Positions 41,301-51,900 of a stretch of 64,000 nucleotides of DNA are shown in pieces. Made by a program: the position numbers and the translations under genes. Origin of the DNA: Aplysia californica (lineage: Eukaryota; Mollusca; Gastropoda; Aplysiida; Aplysiidae); NCBI RefSeq assembly GCF_000002075.1, contig NW_004797937.1:19635-83634 (forward strand), given 5' to 3'. The notes under the pieces are model-generated. The model saw only the letters and a list, made by a program, of their open reading frames with translations. It did not search any database and was not told the origin of the DNA. Every line of letters starts with the position of its first letter. Positions within the stretch are counted from its first letter, which is position 1.

Positions 41301-44300
41301 CAAAGATCCCAGGTTCGAATCTGGGTAGCGACCGAAACATTTTTTTCTCTAAAATTGTCTCCTTTCACCTCCTTTCCTGCTCTCTAGCCATGTTCTGTCA
41401 TCTGCTTTCGTCTCCTCTTTCTGCCCCCTCCCCCCCCCCCCCCCCCCTCCTCTGGGCTCCTGACTCTTTCTGCAGCCTTTCTCATGCTACTCCTTGGCTC
41501 CTTCTTACTGCTCTCTTTCTGCCACACCCCTGATCTTCCGGTAGGAAAGATCTACACCTAGCCTTCTCAGACAAGGGCAAAAAAATCTTGGAGGGCTCGT
41601 GTGCAATTCGCACACGTTAAAGATCCCTTGGTGGTCTAAAATTGATAAGAGTAGGCTTCGGCCGCAACTCCGGGCAGAATTAAAAATTTTCTACCAACTC
41701 AAAATATTAGGTGTAACACGCGCGCTCATATGACCTTATGCCGTTGCGAGCGCTGTAAAACACTTACCAAAAAAGATACATGGACTAGCCAAAGATTCCA
41801 GCTCTCAGTATTCATGAGCTGTGTAAAGTGTCTGTTAAGTAAGTTTATTCAGTGTTTGAGGCCATTGGCCCACATCACGTCATATAAACACTCATTTCCC
41901 AACCCTATCAGTACGTCATGTTTTATTATTGTGTTGATACAACGTGGGGACTCTGTGCCACCACTTTCCGTAGAGGAAATTTACTCGTTAATTCGATCTG
42001 TACGCTGTCAAAGTGATTTTTTAAGAAATACTGAAAGTTTCAAAGAGATCTTCGCTCTAGAAGTATTCTAAAATGTGAAGAATACAACCGCGGGAGGTAC
42101 AAAATGACCCCAGGGCGTAATACGGATAGGGTTATATAAAGTTTGCGTAATGAAAAAGTACAGGTTGTACACACATGTCTTATCATGGGTCAAACAATGC
42201 ATTTTTCTGTCATTGGGCAAAGTCAGTCTGGAAGGAATTAACAACTTCCTTTGATAGGCAAAATTTGGACAATATAAAATGATATGAAATTCATCTCTAA
42301 TTTCATGAGTTACACCTCTCGCAAAGTGTCTGTTAAGAAGCTCCGCTGTGTAAGAAGTTAGGCCACAGTGATGTGTGTAGTTTTATAAATAAGGGGAGAA
42401 AAGATTCGCCTTTTTGTAGTTCAGTGAGTGGAATTCTTGTTCATTTATGTACAGAATTATTATTACTTTCTTCCCCGAGTTTTGGGGATTAGTATTTATT
42501 TATTAAAAAATGTTTTTTCTTTCTGTCCTCCAAAAACTTTGATGAAGGAATTGCTTCTGGTTTTCTTTCAGAAATGATGAGTGAAGCTCCAATAATTGAT
42601 GAAGAACTAGATGATAATGTGAGGCAGCATTTTATACAGATTGGAGATGTCCTTTCTCACTATCGAAGTGGAAAGCTGCCTAAAGGGTTCAAAGTAATTC
42701 CCAGCTTCCCGCACTGGCAACAGGTATGGTTTCAATACTTTTTATTAACCCTTCCAGCCCTATGCGTGTATATTTTCAGCAGCTCTTGTAACTCCCACCG
42801 TCCCAAGAGCGTATATTCTCAGTTTTGGGGGTACCGAATTTACATATTTTTTCAAAATTAGCAAACCTAATGAAACTTTAATTTTCATAATATTTTTTCA
42901 TTTATCTTTAAACATTGTTATATGTTATTATCTAAACATCATTTTAAAGATACTGCTTCACTTTTTAGAATGCATGACTCTTTCTGAAATACTGATTCAT
43001 TTCCTAAGTGTTTGCTTGCTTTAGCGCATTTCTCTGTCTTTATGGGGAGTTGGGTAAGCGCTGCAGGGCTCTACTTGTAGATTGTGCTTCTTGTCTGTCT
43101 GTTGTTGTACACTCCTCCCCCCTCTCTCCATCTCCCGATCCAATCTCTGTGTTGATGGGCATATCTGTACTTTGAATAATTCTTTCAATAATCTTATTAC
43201 TCTGAATTTGTTATACTTATACTTGGGAACATATTGTGTTTCTGGGGAAATTCTGTTATAAGGCTCTGATTGTGTATTCATATCAATGTAATACGATTCA
43301 TCCTTTGCCTTTCCCGTATTTATATATAGTACCAAAAGCCCCAATCCTGGATCGCGAACATTTTCCCAACTGCTTCATTACTGCTTTCTTTTTTTCAAGA
43401 GGAAAACCTTTTCAATGTGGAAGAAAGTCTTCAAACTAGCCTCTTCTTATGGTGCTGTTCTTAAAGTTAGTTTAATAATGTGCTTTTTTTGGTTTTTTTG
43501 ATGATGTACAGCTGGTGGAGTTAACTAGACCAGAGAACTGGACAGCAGCCTCGGTGTATGCAGCCACACGGATATTTGTGTCCAACCTGCCCAAGTACCA
43601 TTTCAAAGAGTAAGTGCTGTAGAACTTTTACTTAAAGTACAACAAAAACTGTCATGCAACCATCACTTGCTTTAGCAACCAAGTTTTAACCCTTCCAGCC
43701 CCATGCGCGTATATTTTCTGCAGCGCTTGTACCTCCCACCATCCCAAGAGCGTATATTTTCTCAGTTTCGGGGGTACTGAATTTGTGCATTTTTTAAAAT
43801 TAACAAACTTAATTAAACTTTTATTTTCATAATATTTGTACATTTACCTTTAAACATTGTTAGATGTTTTTATCTAAACCTCTTTACAAAGATACAACAT
43901 CACTTTTTAGAATGCATGCCTCTTTTTCTGAAATATTGCTGTATTGGCTGGGACTTTAGTTAGGGAATCCACAAAAATGGCTGGGGCTGAAAGGGTTAAG
44001 AATAATGATTAATTAATTTACAGTACAGTATTCCTTTTAATGTAAGAGGGGGGGGGGGGTTGGTCTAGAAGCCCCTGAGAAATTCCAGGAGGTTGGAAGG
44101 TCTATTTATTATATATTTTACGCTTATAAGCTGTCTCCACATTCTAATAAATCTCTCCCACACTCTCTACACTTGAAGTATGGGAGACCAACAGTGTTCA
44201 AGGAGCACTCATATGACCATAAACAGTTGTGAGTGTCGTAAAATTTTTACTAATCTAATAATAGTATTATAGAAATAAAACATCTACTTAATAATTAATG

Positions 44301-46561
44301 ATTGGTCGCATCTCTTCCTGTGGTGTGCCGTGTAGTGCTTCCGTGATTTTTGTATATTTGGCTTGGAAAAACCGGGATGTGCCGAGTTTGTGAAATGTGA
44401 ACTGCCAAATGGTGGAAATAACACAGTAGGACTGGCACTTGTTCAGTCTGGACTGTGTAGTTCTTTTCTCTTGTTTGTCCTACTTAGGAAACCAGTAAAT
44501 GCATTTATGGTAAAACATATGTAGATTTCACCCCCCGCCCCCTTCTTAGAATAAGGTGGAATTATCATTCTTTGCATGGAACCTCCTATAACAGTGGAGA
44601 CCAGGAATGTGTATAGTTGGTCAAGTGAGTTTCAAATTGAGGGCTGGAGTTTACTTTTAGTGCTTTAATTTTTTTTAAACCTCTCGACTCCAAAGTCCTT
44701 GGGCCAGTGCAATGTTCTCTTTTTTCAGAAGTCTCTATTTAAAAAGTATAGAAGTTTGTGATGTTATGGGAACGTTTACATGATCAAATCCCTCCACTTT
44801 TTGCTGGAATGCTGTGTCCCACTTGTCAGCGTTTTGCGGCACTTTCAGCACAGTAAGGTCATATAAGTGCTGGAAATTAGAGGTGTTACACAACATTTAC
44901 AGACTCAAAAAAAAAAAGAAGTGGGAGAGATAAGGATGATAAGTGTTTGATAGGAAAGAAGGAGCGAACCACACAAGAGCACTCACCAACCACCCACACC
45001 TTACAAGTAATCTAGATTGTTTCCACGGGAGGGGTAAAACAGTGCACTCATTATATATTTTTATTTTTTTCCATGTACTAACTGCTGATTTTTATACACC
45101 TTTATTTTAACTGCCTTTCATATGTATGGGACAGAAGCATAATGATTTTGAATGTGATGGCTTGAACTCTGACATTTTATGTAACTTTATCCTATTTTAT
45201 TCTTTTTATTTCTTTCAGATTCTGTAATTTGATTCTTCTTCCAAGAATACGAGACGACATAGCTGAGTACAAACGGTTGAACTTTCACCTCTTTCAGGTT
45301 TGTCCCATCTATTGAATTTGGTGATCTCAATAGCTAAAAGACACTGTACCGTTGAATCTGCTTTAATGGCCACCTGTCTAATCCAAGACAATCACCTGTA
45401 CTAACTACCACTGCCCACTTCCCCTTTTCAGTTTATAAAATTTATTATAATGAGACTGTCCAAGGCAATCGCCTGTACTAACAACCACTGCCCACTTCCC
45501 CTTTCAGTTTATAAAATTTATTATAATGACACAGTCCAAGACAGCCGCTTTTCTCCTCGACAATGGGCGGCCATCTTGGACAATTTCAACTGCATTCCTC
45601 AGTAGCAAATGTAACTATTCGAAAAGCTTTATATGCATGTCTTTCCTCTTGGCAGGAAGAACTTGGCTCAAATTTTAATTGGACAGAGGTGATGATGGTG
45701 TCGGTTACACACATGTTTAGTTGCTTGTTTATCTTTGTGCATTACTGTGATTAGTTAGAAATTTCTTATACTGAAAGAATATATTATTATGCAGTAAAAG
45801 AATAAAACAACTTTTCACTTTGCGTTAGATAAAAATAAAAGCTCTGTACCTTGACGTTACTTTGTCGAGAAACAAATGGCAATTCACAAATTCCAAGCTT
45901 TTTTTTTTCTAACAGCCAAAAAATTGTACAAAGGAATTTTGAAAATTTGAGTGAGATGGGTCTGGATGTCTTTACCCAGAATTTTTAGTTTATAACAGAA
46001 TGCGGAGAAGTAATTCAACAGCTAGGCTGATCAAAGTTGGAATCTTTATTCACCCTTCAATTGTTGTCTTTTCACTCCACCGCCTTTGTTTTCTTCTAAA
46101 TTGGTCTTTCTGTGGAAACAAGAACGGTTACCTATCTTTGGCCATATGTTTAAAAGTACACACACCCCCCCCCCCCCCCCTTTTTTTTTTTCCTTTCTTT
46201 CTTTTTTTAACAATTGCTATTTCTCAATCTGTGGTGCTGGTTGCTTGTACCAGTACACGAGAAACATTTAGACAAAATTCAAATTCTTAACGTTGAAAAA
46301 GGAAGAATAGAGCACAATGTTTGTACACTTGTTAAAATAAATTTTGCTTTCTGTGGGTGGTACATTTGAACAGCTTGAAGAGGTTATATTCTATTTGTGT
46401 ATCAAGATAAGACGTGTATAAGTGTGTATATTAATGATATATCTGACATTGTGCTTAATCAATCTTCTACCTGTATGGGGAAAAATATGTTTTTGAACTT
46501 ACGTAAGTAAGGTTGTGGAAGCAAAATACTTTGAACCTGTGTATATTTGTATAAATTTCTG

Positions 46562-46592
<31 letters not shown>

Positions 46593-49500
46593 CAGGCTTT
46601 ACATAAAGCCATCTACAAACCTGGAGATTTTTATGAAGGCATTGTGCTTCCTCTGTGTGAGGTAGGTCTGTTTGCATCTTTGTAATGTATGGAAGGATAT
46701 GATGTTCTCCAGTTTTGCCACATTTAAAAAGAAAAGTATACATGAGGAATATACAATGGCAGTCAGTCTGTGTAAGAAAAGGTTTTTGTCATGGCTAAGA
46801 CAAGACGTCTGGTAGAACAGTCTGTAATTGAGAAGACGTGTGGGGTGACAATCTATGTGTAAGAAATCACATTCAAAATGACTTTATAAAGTAAAGAAAT
46901 GTAATTTATCCCTACCTTAGAATAACAAAGTTCTGTCTTTTCAGTTTCTACTTTTGAGAAATTTGACGTTTAAAATTTTTGAGTGCCAAGCTTTTTCAAA
47001 TATATTTCTTTGAATGTCATGATAACGAATCCGAATATTCTTTTAAGTTTGATAAAGCAGATAGAACATAGGGTTTCTGATCTCATGGTCTTAGTAACTC
47101 AAAACAGCGATAAATGTTAGTTACAACTTTGTAATTCTGAGGTAGTGAATGTAAGAAAGCACGTGGGTTTGCTTTGTATTTTGTCAGTGCCTCCAAACTC
47201 TTTTTTAGTTCTGCCTTTACTCTCACCTTTTTGTTAATGGTCCTGTTGTTAAAGTCTGTCAAGGGGCTCTCGTGGCCTAGAGGTTAAGGTGTTGGCCTCT
47301 CATTCAAAGGTCCCGGGTTCGAATCCGGGTAGCGACCGAAAAATTTTCTTCTCTAAAATTGTCTCCTTTCACCTCCTTTCCTGCTCTCTAGCAATGTTCT
47401 GTTGTCTGCTTTCATTTCCACTTTCTGCCCCCGCCCCCTCACCTCCTTTACCCCCTCCTCTGGGCTCCTGACTCTTTCTGCAGCCTTTCTACTGCTACTC
47501 CTTAGCTCCTCCTTACTGCTGTCTTTCTGCCACACCCCTGATCTTCTGGTAGGAAAGATCTACACCTAGCCTTCTCGGACAAGGGCGAAAAATCTCGGAG
47601 GGCCCGTATGCAAGTTGCGCACGTTAAAGATCCCTTGGTGGTCTAAAATCGATAAGAGTAGGCTTCGGCCGCCACCTGGGCAAAATTCAAAAGTTCCTAC
47701 CAACTGAAAATATTAGGTGTGTCCCGCGCGCTCATATGACCTATGCAGTTGCGAGCGCCGTAAAACACTTTACAAAAAAAAAAAGAAAAAAAGTCTGTCA
47801 TGCTTGTCTAAGGGCTTTACTTACTCTTGATTATGGCCTTGATCAGTTTGTAAACACCGACTTGTCTAAAATTGGTGTTTATTTGTATGTGAAGTCTTTT
47901 CTGTGCCATTGAATCTTTTATTGATAAGGTATTAAAAAAATTATGGGAAGTTAAATGTCCTTTTTGGGGGGGTTCGAAATTTGGTTGTCAAATTATCAAG
48001 ATAAATATGATTTGTTAAAAATGTAATATTATTAAGTGTGCAAGATAGTTGTTATGTTTTTGTTTGTTTGTTTGTCAGTATGTTAGTGTTTTAGCACCTA
48101 TAAATGGCTGCTTGCACTCTATGCTTCCCAGGAAATTGAGATTGTTTCAGAAAGCTCTCAGGTCTAGTATAGATTGTGAAGCGCATAGAGCTTGCTGTTG
48201 AGCGGGGGATTTGCGATATACAAATGCTATCTTTTATTATTATTTGTTTTCTTAGTCTTGAGAATTGTTTTTGTTTTTCTTTGTTTTCTTAGTCAGGAAA
48301 ATTGTTATGTGTTTGTTTGTTTGTGGGTGATTGGTGGGTGCTTTGGTGTAGTTTGCTTCTTCTTTCCTATCAAACATGTATCATCTTTATCTCTCCCCTC
48401 CTTCTTTTTTGAGTTTGTTACTCTCTTGTAACACCTCTAATCTTCGGCACTTATTATATGACCTTATGCAGTTGCGAGTGCCACAAAACCTCTACTAAAA
48501 CAAAAGGAGAATTGTTGTTATGTTTTGTTTGTTTTTTATCTTAGTCAGGAGACTGCACCTTGAGAGAGGCTTTGATTGTTGCCGGAGTGGTCTCCCAGAC
48601 CTCCATCCCCGTCGGCTACTCTGCGGCCGCTCTCATCCTCATCTCCAAGATGGAGTACAACGGCGCCAACAGCATCTTCATGAAAACCATCCTGAACAAG
48701 AAGTACTCCCTGCCTCTCTCCGCCATTGACGCTGTGGTGGAACATTTTATGGGGTCAGTTGACCAGTCTGTCTGTTCATATATATGCTACTCTAAGGTAT
48801 CAAATAGGGGGGGGGGGTAGGAATTTTTAAAAAAGGGGGGAGGGTGTGGACAAGTGGTCCAAAATTAATAAATGGGAGGAGGAGGGGTGGACAAGTGGTC
48901 CGAAATTAATAAATGGGAGGAGGAGGGGTGGACAAGTGGTCCGAAATTAATAAACGGGGGGGGGGTAGCACATTCAACCTCATACTCCCACACTAGTAGG
49001 AATCTGTTTTATTTCTCCTTCAGTTCATAAAAGAAATTTTACTGATCTTAGTAAGTTACTATGACAACTTTTCCGGTTTAGGAACAGACCAGTTTCATTT
49101 TAAAAATGTAGAATATAATGTTTCACTCACATGATCGTCAGTCATGGCAAGATTGAAAATTTTAAAAACGGAGGGTATGGAATAAGGAGCAGGGGGTGCG
49201 CAAAATGACTGAAAATTAATTGGGGGGGGGGGGGCTTTTTTTATACCTTAGGGTAATGTTTAAAGGGTTCCATGGTGGAGTAGATGTATGATTCTGGTAG
49301 CACCAACCTATTCGTCACTTTGTAGAAGAAACCAGACCCTCTTCATCCCTCAAAATTTAAATGAAGATAACATTCAATATTCCCAAGAACAAGATGGAGC
49401 CGGATTCTCATAATTTTAAGCTTTAGAATTTAAAAAAATAAAAGTTGAAGGTTTCAATAGCAAAGTATCGTAAAAAATACTCTAGAATTGAGCCATTGCT

Positions 49501-51238
49501 TTCCAATTCCACTTTTTAAAGAAATGTGAGCAACTGCTCTTCTGTAAGCCTATAGGTTCAAAGCTGGTTTGTGAGCTCACAATGTCAAACATGCGTTGGT
49601 GACACGGTGTTTGGGTGGGTCTTTTAGCAACACGCAATAGCCATAGTTAAAAAACAGGGCGCTACGCAGTGGCGACCAGCAATGACGTGTGGATTGTTCG
49701 TGTTTGTGATGCAGTGTATTATTTATGTACTTGTGTGTTTATGTATGCCATTGTAAAGTTAATGGTATCATCTGAAAGCTTATTCATTTGTTTTGCTTTC
49801 AATGAAAAAAATATGCATCTATCTGGAATAGAAGTCAAGATATTTGCGATTGGAAGAGGTGAGGTCGCCTGGTTTCAGTGGTGAAATAAGTGAGAAAATG
49901 GCGGCCAAAGTTTGGTAATTCCAATAGCTAAAGAGTCCTTGAAAACTGAAAAATGACATATTTTGTGCCTTTAACCAATGTTTTTCAGCAAAATTCACAT
50001 GGAACTATGTTTTTGTATAGGCATAAAAGGATTAGAGCCAAAAAACAAAAATTCTGTAAAACTTGTCTAACTGGCGGAAAAATGCCTGTTTTTCCGATTT
50101 CGTTATTGTGACGAGCACCTGATTGAACCACAGTGCCTCACGAAATTAAAATTTTAAAAATTTTTATTTAGTAGATAAAGTTTAAAGATATAGTGACAGT
50201 AAGACTGACGTCAATTAGTTGCGACTGTAGTGGCAGTCAAAAGCAATATATACCATGATCTAAGCAATAGGTTCTGGGTTGTCATGCTGAAGGCACGTGG
50301 GCAGCTAGTTACTATCTGCTTGTGTTGAAACTGAATGTTGTCACGCAGACTCACGATGGACTGCATTTCTTAGTATTCTAAACATGTGATTCAGAGGTAC
50401 AAAATTAGGTAGCATTGTAGGCCCATCGACCCCCAATTCTTAAATTACGGAATGTTAAAAGTGTCTTTCTTCTATGACATCATGGTGACCTACTTGTCTA
50501 TGTAGAGCGAAGACGCCCATGTGCATTTTAGGTCAGTCAAGTAAGTTCCAAATGGAGGGCTACAGTTGGCTTGTAAAGTTGACTCTGCTAGAGTTCATCT
50601 TCTGTTAAGTTGATATTTTTCTTGGGTCCTGGCACCTCTTCTTCTTTACAATTTCAGGTTCCAACGGTTAAGGTGCACTTAGGATGATTTTATCTTTTTT
50701 TTTTTTTTTCACTCCTTCGAAGGAATTCCACTCATCCGTAGTCGACTATACCAAAAAAAACTATGCCAGCCCTGTACCTGTCCCCATCGTTTTATGCAAG
50801 AAAAATTCTTAAATTATCCAAACCGAGTCCTAAAATGTGAAATTATGCGATTCTGTTAATTTTAACAAAGAATGAGAAAGGAAAATAATCAGAAATTATG
50901 CAAAAAATGATCAGATTTTGCTAAATTATGCAGTGTGATAAAACCATAAAACCATGGGGACAGCTGTACTAATGCCATTATCATCCCTTTTCATTGAATG
51001 TCCCCCATTGTTTAGGTTCCGAGAGGTGGAGGACCAGATGCCCGTGCTGTGGCACCAGTGCCTGCTCACCCTCGTCCAGCGCTACAAGCAGGACCTCACC
51101 AAGGAGCACAAGCTTGGGATCCTCCGACTCATCGCCTTTCACGACCACCACGAGATCTCGCCCGAGATCCAGAGAGAAATTACCTCCAGCAAGCGAAACA
51201 GAGGGGACCCTGAGCCAGAGGATGAAGATATGATGTAG
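32200..51238 (+). CDS. BYSL: BYSL (bystin), 40S ribosome assembly factor
   Basis: Complete coding region, 10 exons (below), 1296 nt, 431 residues (human 437). Bystin (yeast Enp1) joins pre-40S particles in the nucleolus, is needed for 18S rRNA processing and leaves before final cytoplasmic maturation. Order of parts: a basic N-terminus [20 protein letters not shown]; a [13 protein letters not shown] helix; an acidic low-complexity stretch [12 protein letters not shown]; then the bystin domain from about 135 with [100 protein letters not shown] and [20 protein letters not shown], ending [10 protein letters not shown]. All exon phases join without a break. The first ATG in good context (32200) was chosen over a near-cognate TTG at 32182. 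Introns are rich in mobile elements; intron 1 is 5.7 kb. Confidence 0.97.
32515..32784. mobile_element. 270-bp MITE, perfect 8-bp TSD
   Basis: 26-bp identical inverted ends starting GGCGCTTTTTCGGTAGTTCC, flanked by the perfect duplication GTTTGTAT (32507-32514 and 32785-32792). Inside are two hairpin units built on CAGGGGGGCATGCCCCCCTG. An 8-bp duplication fits hAT or P groups; the ends are not a form I know. Confidence 0.93.
32813..34822. mobile_element. Foldback-type element FB1, 9-bp TSD
   Basis: 2010 bp, both ends starting CGGAGTGTCTAYGT. Each end is a tandem array of a ~36-38-bp unit (GTAYACGGTAACCGGGC plus ACGTAGCCTCA): about 3 units at 32813-32911 and about 9 at 34486-34822, in inverted orientation. 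The flanking duplication TTTTTATTT is perfect (32804-32812 and 34823-34831). Tandem-repeat inverted ends plus a 9-bp duplication are the definition of Drosophila Foldback elements, whose partner transposase is MULE-like. The interior holds palindromes (CTATTCTCACCCCGGGTGAG) and a ~200-bp tandem duplication. No transposase. Confidence 0.92.
33185..33590 (+). repeat. ~200-bp tandem duplication inside FB1
   Basis: GGGCAAAACAAAATGGCGAC, CCGCGTAGTTCGGCTCGATT and TCAATTTGATC occur at 33220-33358 and again at 33427-33560. The copies are diverged at scattered positions. Confidence 0.85.
35409..36130. other. BYSL intron 1, nothing further
   Basis: A GT microsatellite at 35522-35539 and AGATCTAGATT motifs at 35693 and 35748. 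No exon recognised. Confidence 0.45.
36131..36718. mobile_element. Foldback-type element FB2, 588 bp
   Basis: Arrays of the FB1 end unit at 36131-36330 and (inverted) 36622-36718, with outer ends CGGCGTGTCTGCG and CGGAGTGTCTACG. The interior (AAGCGTCTTGTCAGGCTCGC on the minus strand) matches FB1 at 34055-34074 and around it, in inverted orientation, so FB2 is a shorter relative. The flanks are A-rich and no clean 9-bp duplication can be read. Confidence 0.82.
36719..37966. other. BYSL intron 1, remainder
   Basis: No exon or repeat boundary recognised, apart from a possible direct repeat, TTCACGGTGCCGTGAA near 36792, akin to TTCACGGCGCCCTGAA at 35800. Confidence 0.4.
37967..38049 (+). CDS. 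BYSL: BYSL exon 2
   Basis: [20 protein letters not shown] then LDVSNSE; aligns with human LSRRILQQARQQQEEL. Acceptor TTTTTCAG, donor GTAAGA. Confidence 0.94.
38086..38901. mobile_element. pogo-like element, 816 bp, TA TSD
   Basis: Ends CAGTCGAACCTGTGTAAGAC and (inverted) CGCCTTAACGG / CAGTTGAACCC, with TA on each side. Same family as 32337-35408. No ORF of note. It starts 36 bp after the BYSL exon 2 donor. Confidence 0.75.
39140..39301. repeat. Fragment of pogo-like family
   Basis: CCATTGTCAAACAGAAAAGTGG, GGTTGTCTTGGACAAGTGG and the end GGGTTGAACTG resemble the elements at 32337 and 38086. Confidence 0.55.
39670..39820 (+). CDS. BYSL: BYSL exon 3 (acidic stretch)
   Basis: [20 protein letters not shown] then [20 protein letters not shown]. 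The weakly conserved acidic linker before the bystin domain. Acceptor TTCTTTCAG, donor GTAAGG. Confidence 0.93.
39885..40204. mobile_element. piggyBac-like MITE, TTAA target
   Basis: Ends CACTTACAGTACC and (inverted) GGCACTGAAAGTG, flanked by TTAA at 39881-39884 and 40205-40208. Inside is a strong hairpin, GTCGCCAGCTGTAG...CTACAGCCTGGCGAC (40138-40177). Confidence 0.8.
41080..41200 (+). CDS. BYSL: BYSL exon 4
   Basis: [20 protein letters not shown] then [20 protein letters not shown]. Acceptor AAATTTCAG, donor GTAGGT. Confidence 0.95.
41254..41771 (+). mobile_element. SINE-A with duplicated head
   Basis: The tRNA-like head start GGGGCTCTTGTGGCCTAGA occurs twice (41254 and 41279), then box B GGTTCGAATCT and the usual body to GCTGTAAAACACTTACC. 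Flanked by AAAGATACA (41243-41251; 41772-41780). It sits 54 bp after the exon 4 donor. Confidence 0.85.
42139..42193 (+). repeat. Short dispersed repeat, copy 2
   Basis: Inverted match to 25955-26015 (GTACAGGTTGTACACACATG, CTTATCATGGG). Confidence 0.6.
42572..42723 (+). CDS. BYSL: BYSL exon 5
   Basis: [20 protein letters not shown] then [20 protein letters not shown]. Acceptor TTTCTTTCAG, donor GTATGG. Confidence 0.95.
42749..42995. mobile_element. piggyBac-like MITE, right end lost
   Basis: Starts TTAA-CCCTTCCAGCCC and follows the 43690-43995 copy through GAATGCATGACTC, then stops matching before the right end. It lies 25 bp after the exon 5 donor. Confidence 0.8.
43512..43609 (+). CDS. 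BYSL: BYSL exon 6
   Basis: [20 protein letters not shown] then [12 protein letters not shown]. Acceptor TGATGTACAG, donor GTAAGT. Confidence 0.95.
43690..43995. mobile_element. piggyBac-like MITE, 306 bp, TTAA target
   Basis: Ends CCCTTCCAGCCCCATG and (inverted) GGCTGGGGCTGAAAGGG, with TTAA at 43686-43689 and 43996-43999. CCC termini and TTAA targets are diagnostic for piggyBac. Confidence 0.9.
44830..44995 (-). mobile_element. SINE-C
   Basis: GCGGCACTTTCAGCACAGTA, ATTAGAGGTGTTACACAA and GATAGGAAAGAAGGAGCGAA. In BYSL intron 6. Confidence 0.8.
45219..45297 (+). CDS. BYSL: BYSL exon 7
   Basis: [20 protein letters not shown] then NFHLFQ, the most conserved bystin block. Acceptor TTTCTTTCAG, donor GTTTGT. 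Confidence 0.95.
45349..45592. mobile_element. Degenerate pogo-like MITE with internal repeat
   Basis: Ends CCGTTGAATCTGC and (inverted) CAATTTCAACTG. The interior carries a ~77-bp tandem duplication (CCTGTACTAACTACCACTGC... at 45402 and 45472). Confidence 0.6.
46596..46661 (+). CDS. BYSL: BYSL exon 8 (22 codons)
   Basis: [20 protein letters not shown] then CE. A small exon behind a very long T-tract (about 26 T), found by homology. Donor GTAGGT. Confidence 0.94.
46911..47147. mobile_element. MITE family M1, copy 2
   Basis: CCTACCTTAGAATAACAAAG and (inverted) AACTTTGTAATTCTGAGGTAG; matches 17496-17744 along its length with many differences. Confidence 0.65.
47262..47789 (+). mobile_element. 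SINE-A, full length, 11-bp TSD
   Basis: The best copy. Head box A TGGCCTAGAGG (47273-47283) and box B GGTTCGAATCC (47316-47326) form an RNA polymerase III promoter. The body runs ~400 bp, the tail is GCCGTAAAACACTTTAC plus A-run, and the flanking duplication AAAGTCTGTCA is perfect (47251-47261; 47790-47800). The head could derive from a class II-like or Glu/Asp-type tRNA; I cannot decide. Confidence 0.93.
48075..48245 (+). mobile_element. SINE-B, 5'-truncated
   Basis: CTCTATGCTTCCCAGGAAAT through GAAGCGCATAGAGCTTGCTG to a (TTATTA) end. Confidence 0.8.
48322..48503 (+). mobile_element. SINE-C
   Basis: GTGGGTGATTGGTGGGTGCT through ATTATATGACCTTATGCAGT to TCTACTAAAAC. It ends about 40 bp upstream of the BYSL exon 9 acceptor. 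Its tail has GCAGTTGCGAGTGCC, the SINE-A form, rather than the usual TGTGTTGCAAGTGC. Confidence 0.8.
48545..48753 (+). CDS. BYSL: BYSL exon 9
   Basis: [20 protein letters not shown] through [20 protein letters not shown]. The acceptor is the TTAG at 48541-48544 rather than the CAG four bases later; only this choice keeps the frame and the conserved SG. Much GC-richer than its flanks. Donor GTCAGT. Confidence 0.95.
48840..48965 (+). repeat. ~42-bp G-rich minisatellite, 3 units
   Basis: Three units of GGTGGACAAGTGGTCCGAAA-TTAATAAATGGGAGGAGGAG. A fourth, diverged piece lies near 49160-49235. Each unit carries the palindrome-like GGACAAGTGGTCC and G-runs. Confidence 0.85.
49240..49844. other. 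BYSL intron 9, nothing seen
   Basis: No exon or repeat boundary recognised; the ORF at 49669-49884 runs into repeat D. Confidence 0.4.
49845..50125 (+). repeat. Repeat family D, copy 2, uninterrupted
   Basis: GATATTTGCGATTGGAAGAG, GAGAAAATGGCGGCCAAAG and GGCGGAAAAATGCCTGTTTT. The least disturbed of the three copies. Confidence 0.8.
51016..51238 (+). CDS. BYSL: BYSL exon 10 (C-terminus)
   Basis: [20 protein letters not shown] then [20 protein letters not shown], ending in an acidic tail and TAG at 51236-51238. GC-rich. Confidence 0.96.
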
Positions 51239-51300
51239 ACACAGGAGACTGATTGGATATTTTTTTAAATTGGCTATTTGATGGTGATAGAGATTGTAAT

Positions 51301-51306
51301 AATAAA
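51301..51306 (+). other. BYSL poly(A) signal (candidate)
   Basis: AATAAA 63 bp after the stop codon. A SINE-B-like tail directly follows. Confidence 0.6.
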
Positions 51307-51370
51307 GTACATAGAACTTGCTGTTGCGTGGGGGATATTTGCTGTGCAAATGCTATTTATTTTTATTGTC
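51302..51370 (+). mobile_element. SINE-B 3' tail fragment
   Basis: ACATAGAACTTGCTGTTGCG and CTGTGCAAATGCTATTTATT match the SINE-B 3' end. It would overlap the cleavage region of BYSL mRNA. Confidence 0.7.
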
Positions 51371-51900
51371 ATAATAACAAGATTTTGTGTTTTTCTCTAA
51401 CATTTTAGACCCCACTCTGGCAGAGATGAGGGTGGATAATAGTTTTTAAAAAGTTGGCCCTATGAGTAACAAATAAAAGTTAGGGATGTGATGGAGGAGG
51501 CAACATAATGACATCTATACTTTGAATAATTCATTCTTGAATGAAATGGCATATTGGCAGAATTACCTTCCCAAATTTATCCCTTTTAGTTAAAGTAGCC
51601 GGGAAGGGCACTTTTATCAATTTGGAACTGTAGGATCATTTTTCCAGTACTGTTGGTTTGTGTGTGTGTGTGCGCGTATGTTTGAATGAAAGATGGTATC
51701 TAGAAGTAGAGCCCCTGCAAGTGTACTGTGTACATACCTGACATGTTCTTTGTTGCTTGTAAAGAATTATTTTAACTATGAAATTCAAATTTCTTAATGG
51801 TTGGAATACAAGTGAATATGAAACAGAAATATTGTGGTTCTTTCCTTTTTGTGATGCCGGTGATTTTGATGCATGAATTGGGTATGGTGGCTTATACAAT

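Noticed and set aside
47262-47340. tRNA gene (box A, box B, GGTTCGAATCC)
   Set aside because: The head continues into a 450-bp body with target duplications and recurs elsewhere; it is a SINE. The same holds for 9417-9485, 21700-21785 and 55485-55550.
48545-48745. Minus-strand ORF opposite BYSL exon 9
   Set aside because: A shadow of a GC-rich conserved exon on the other strand.
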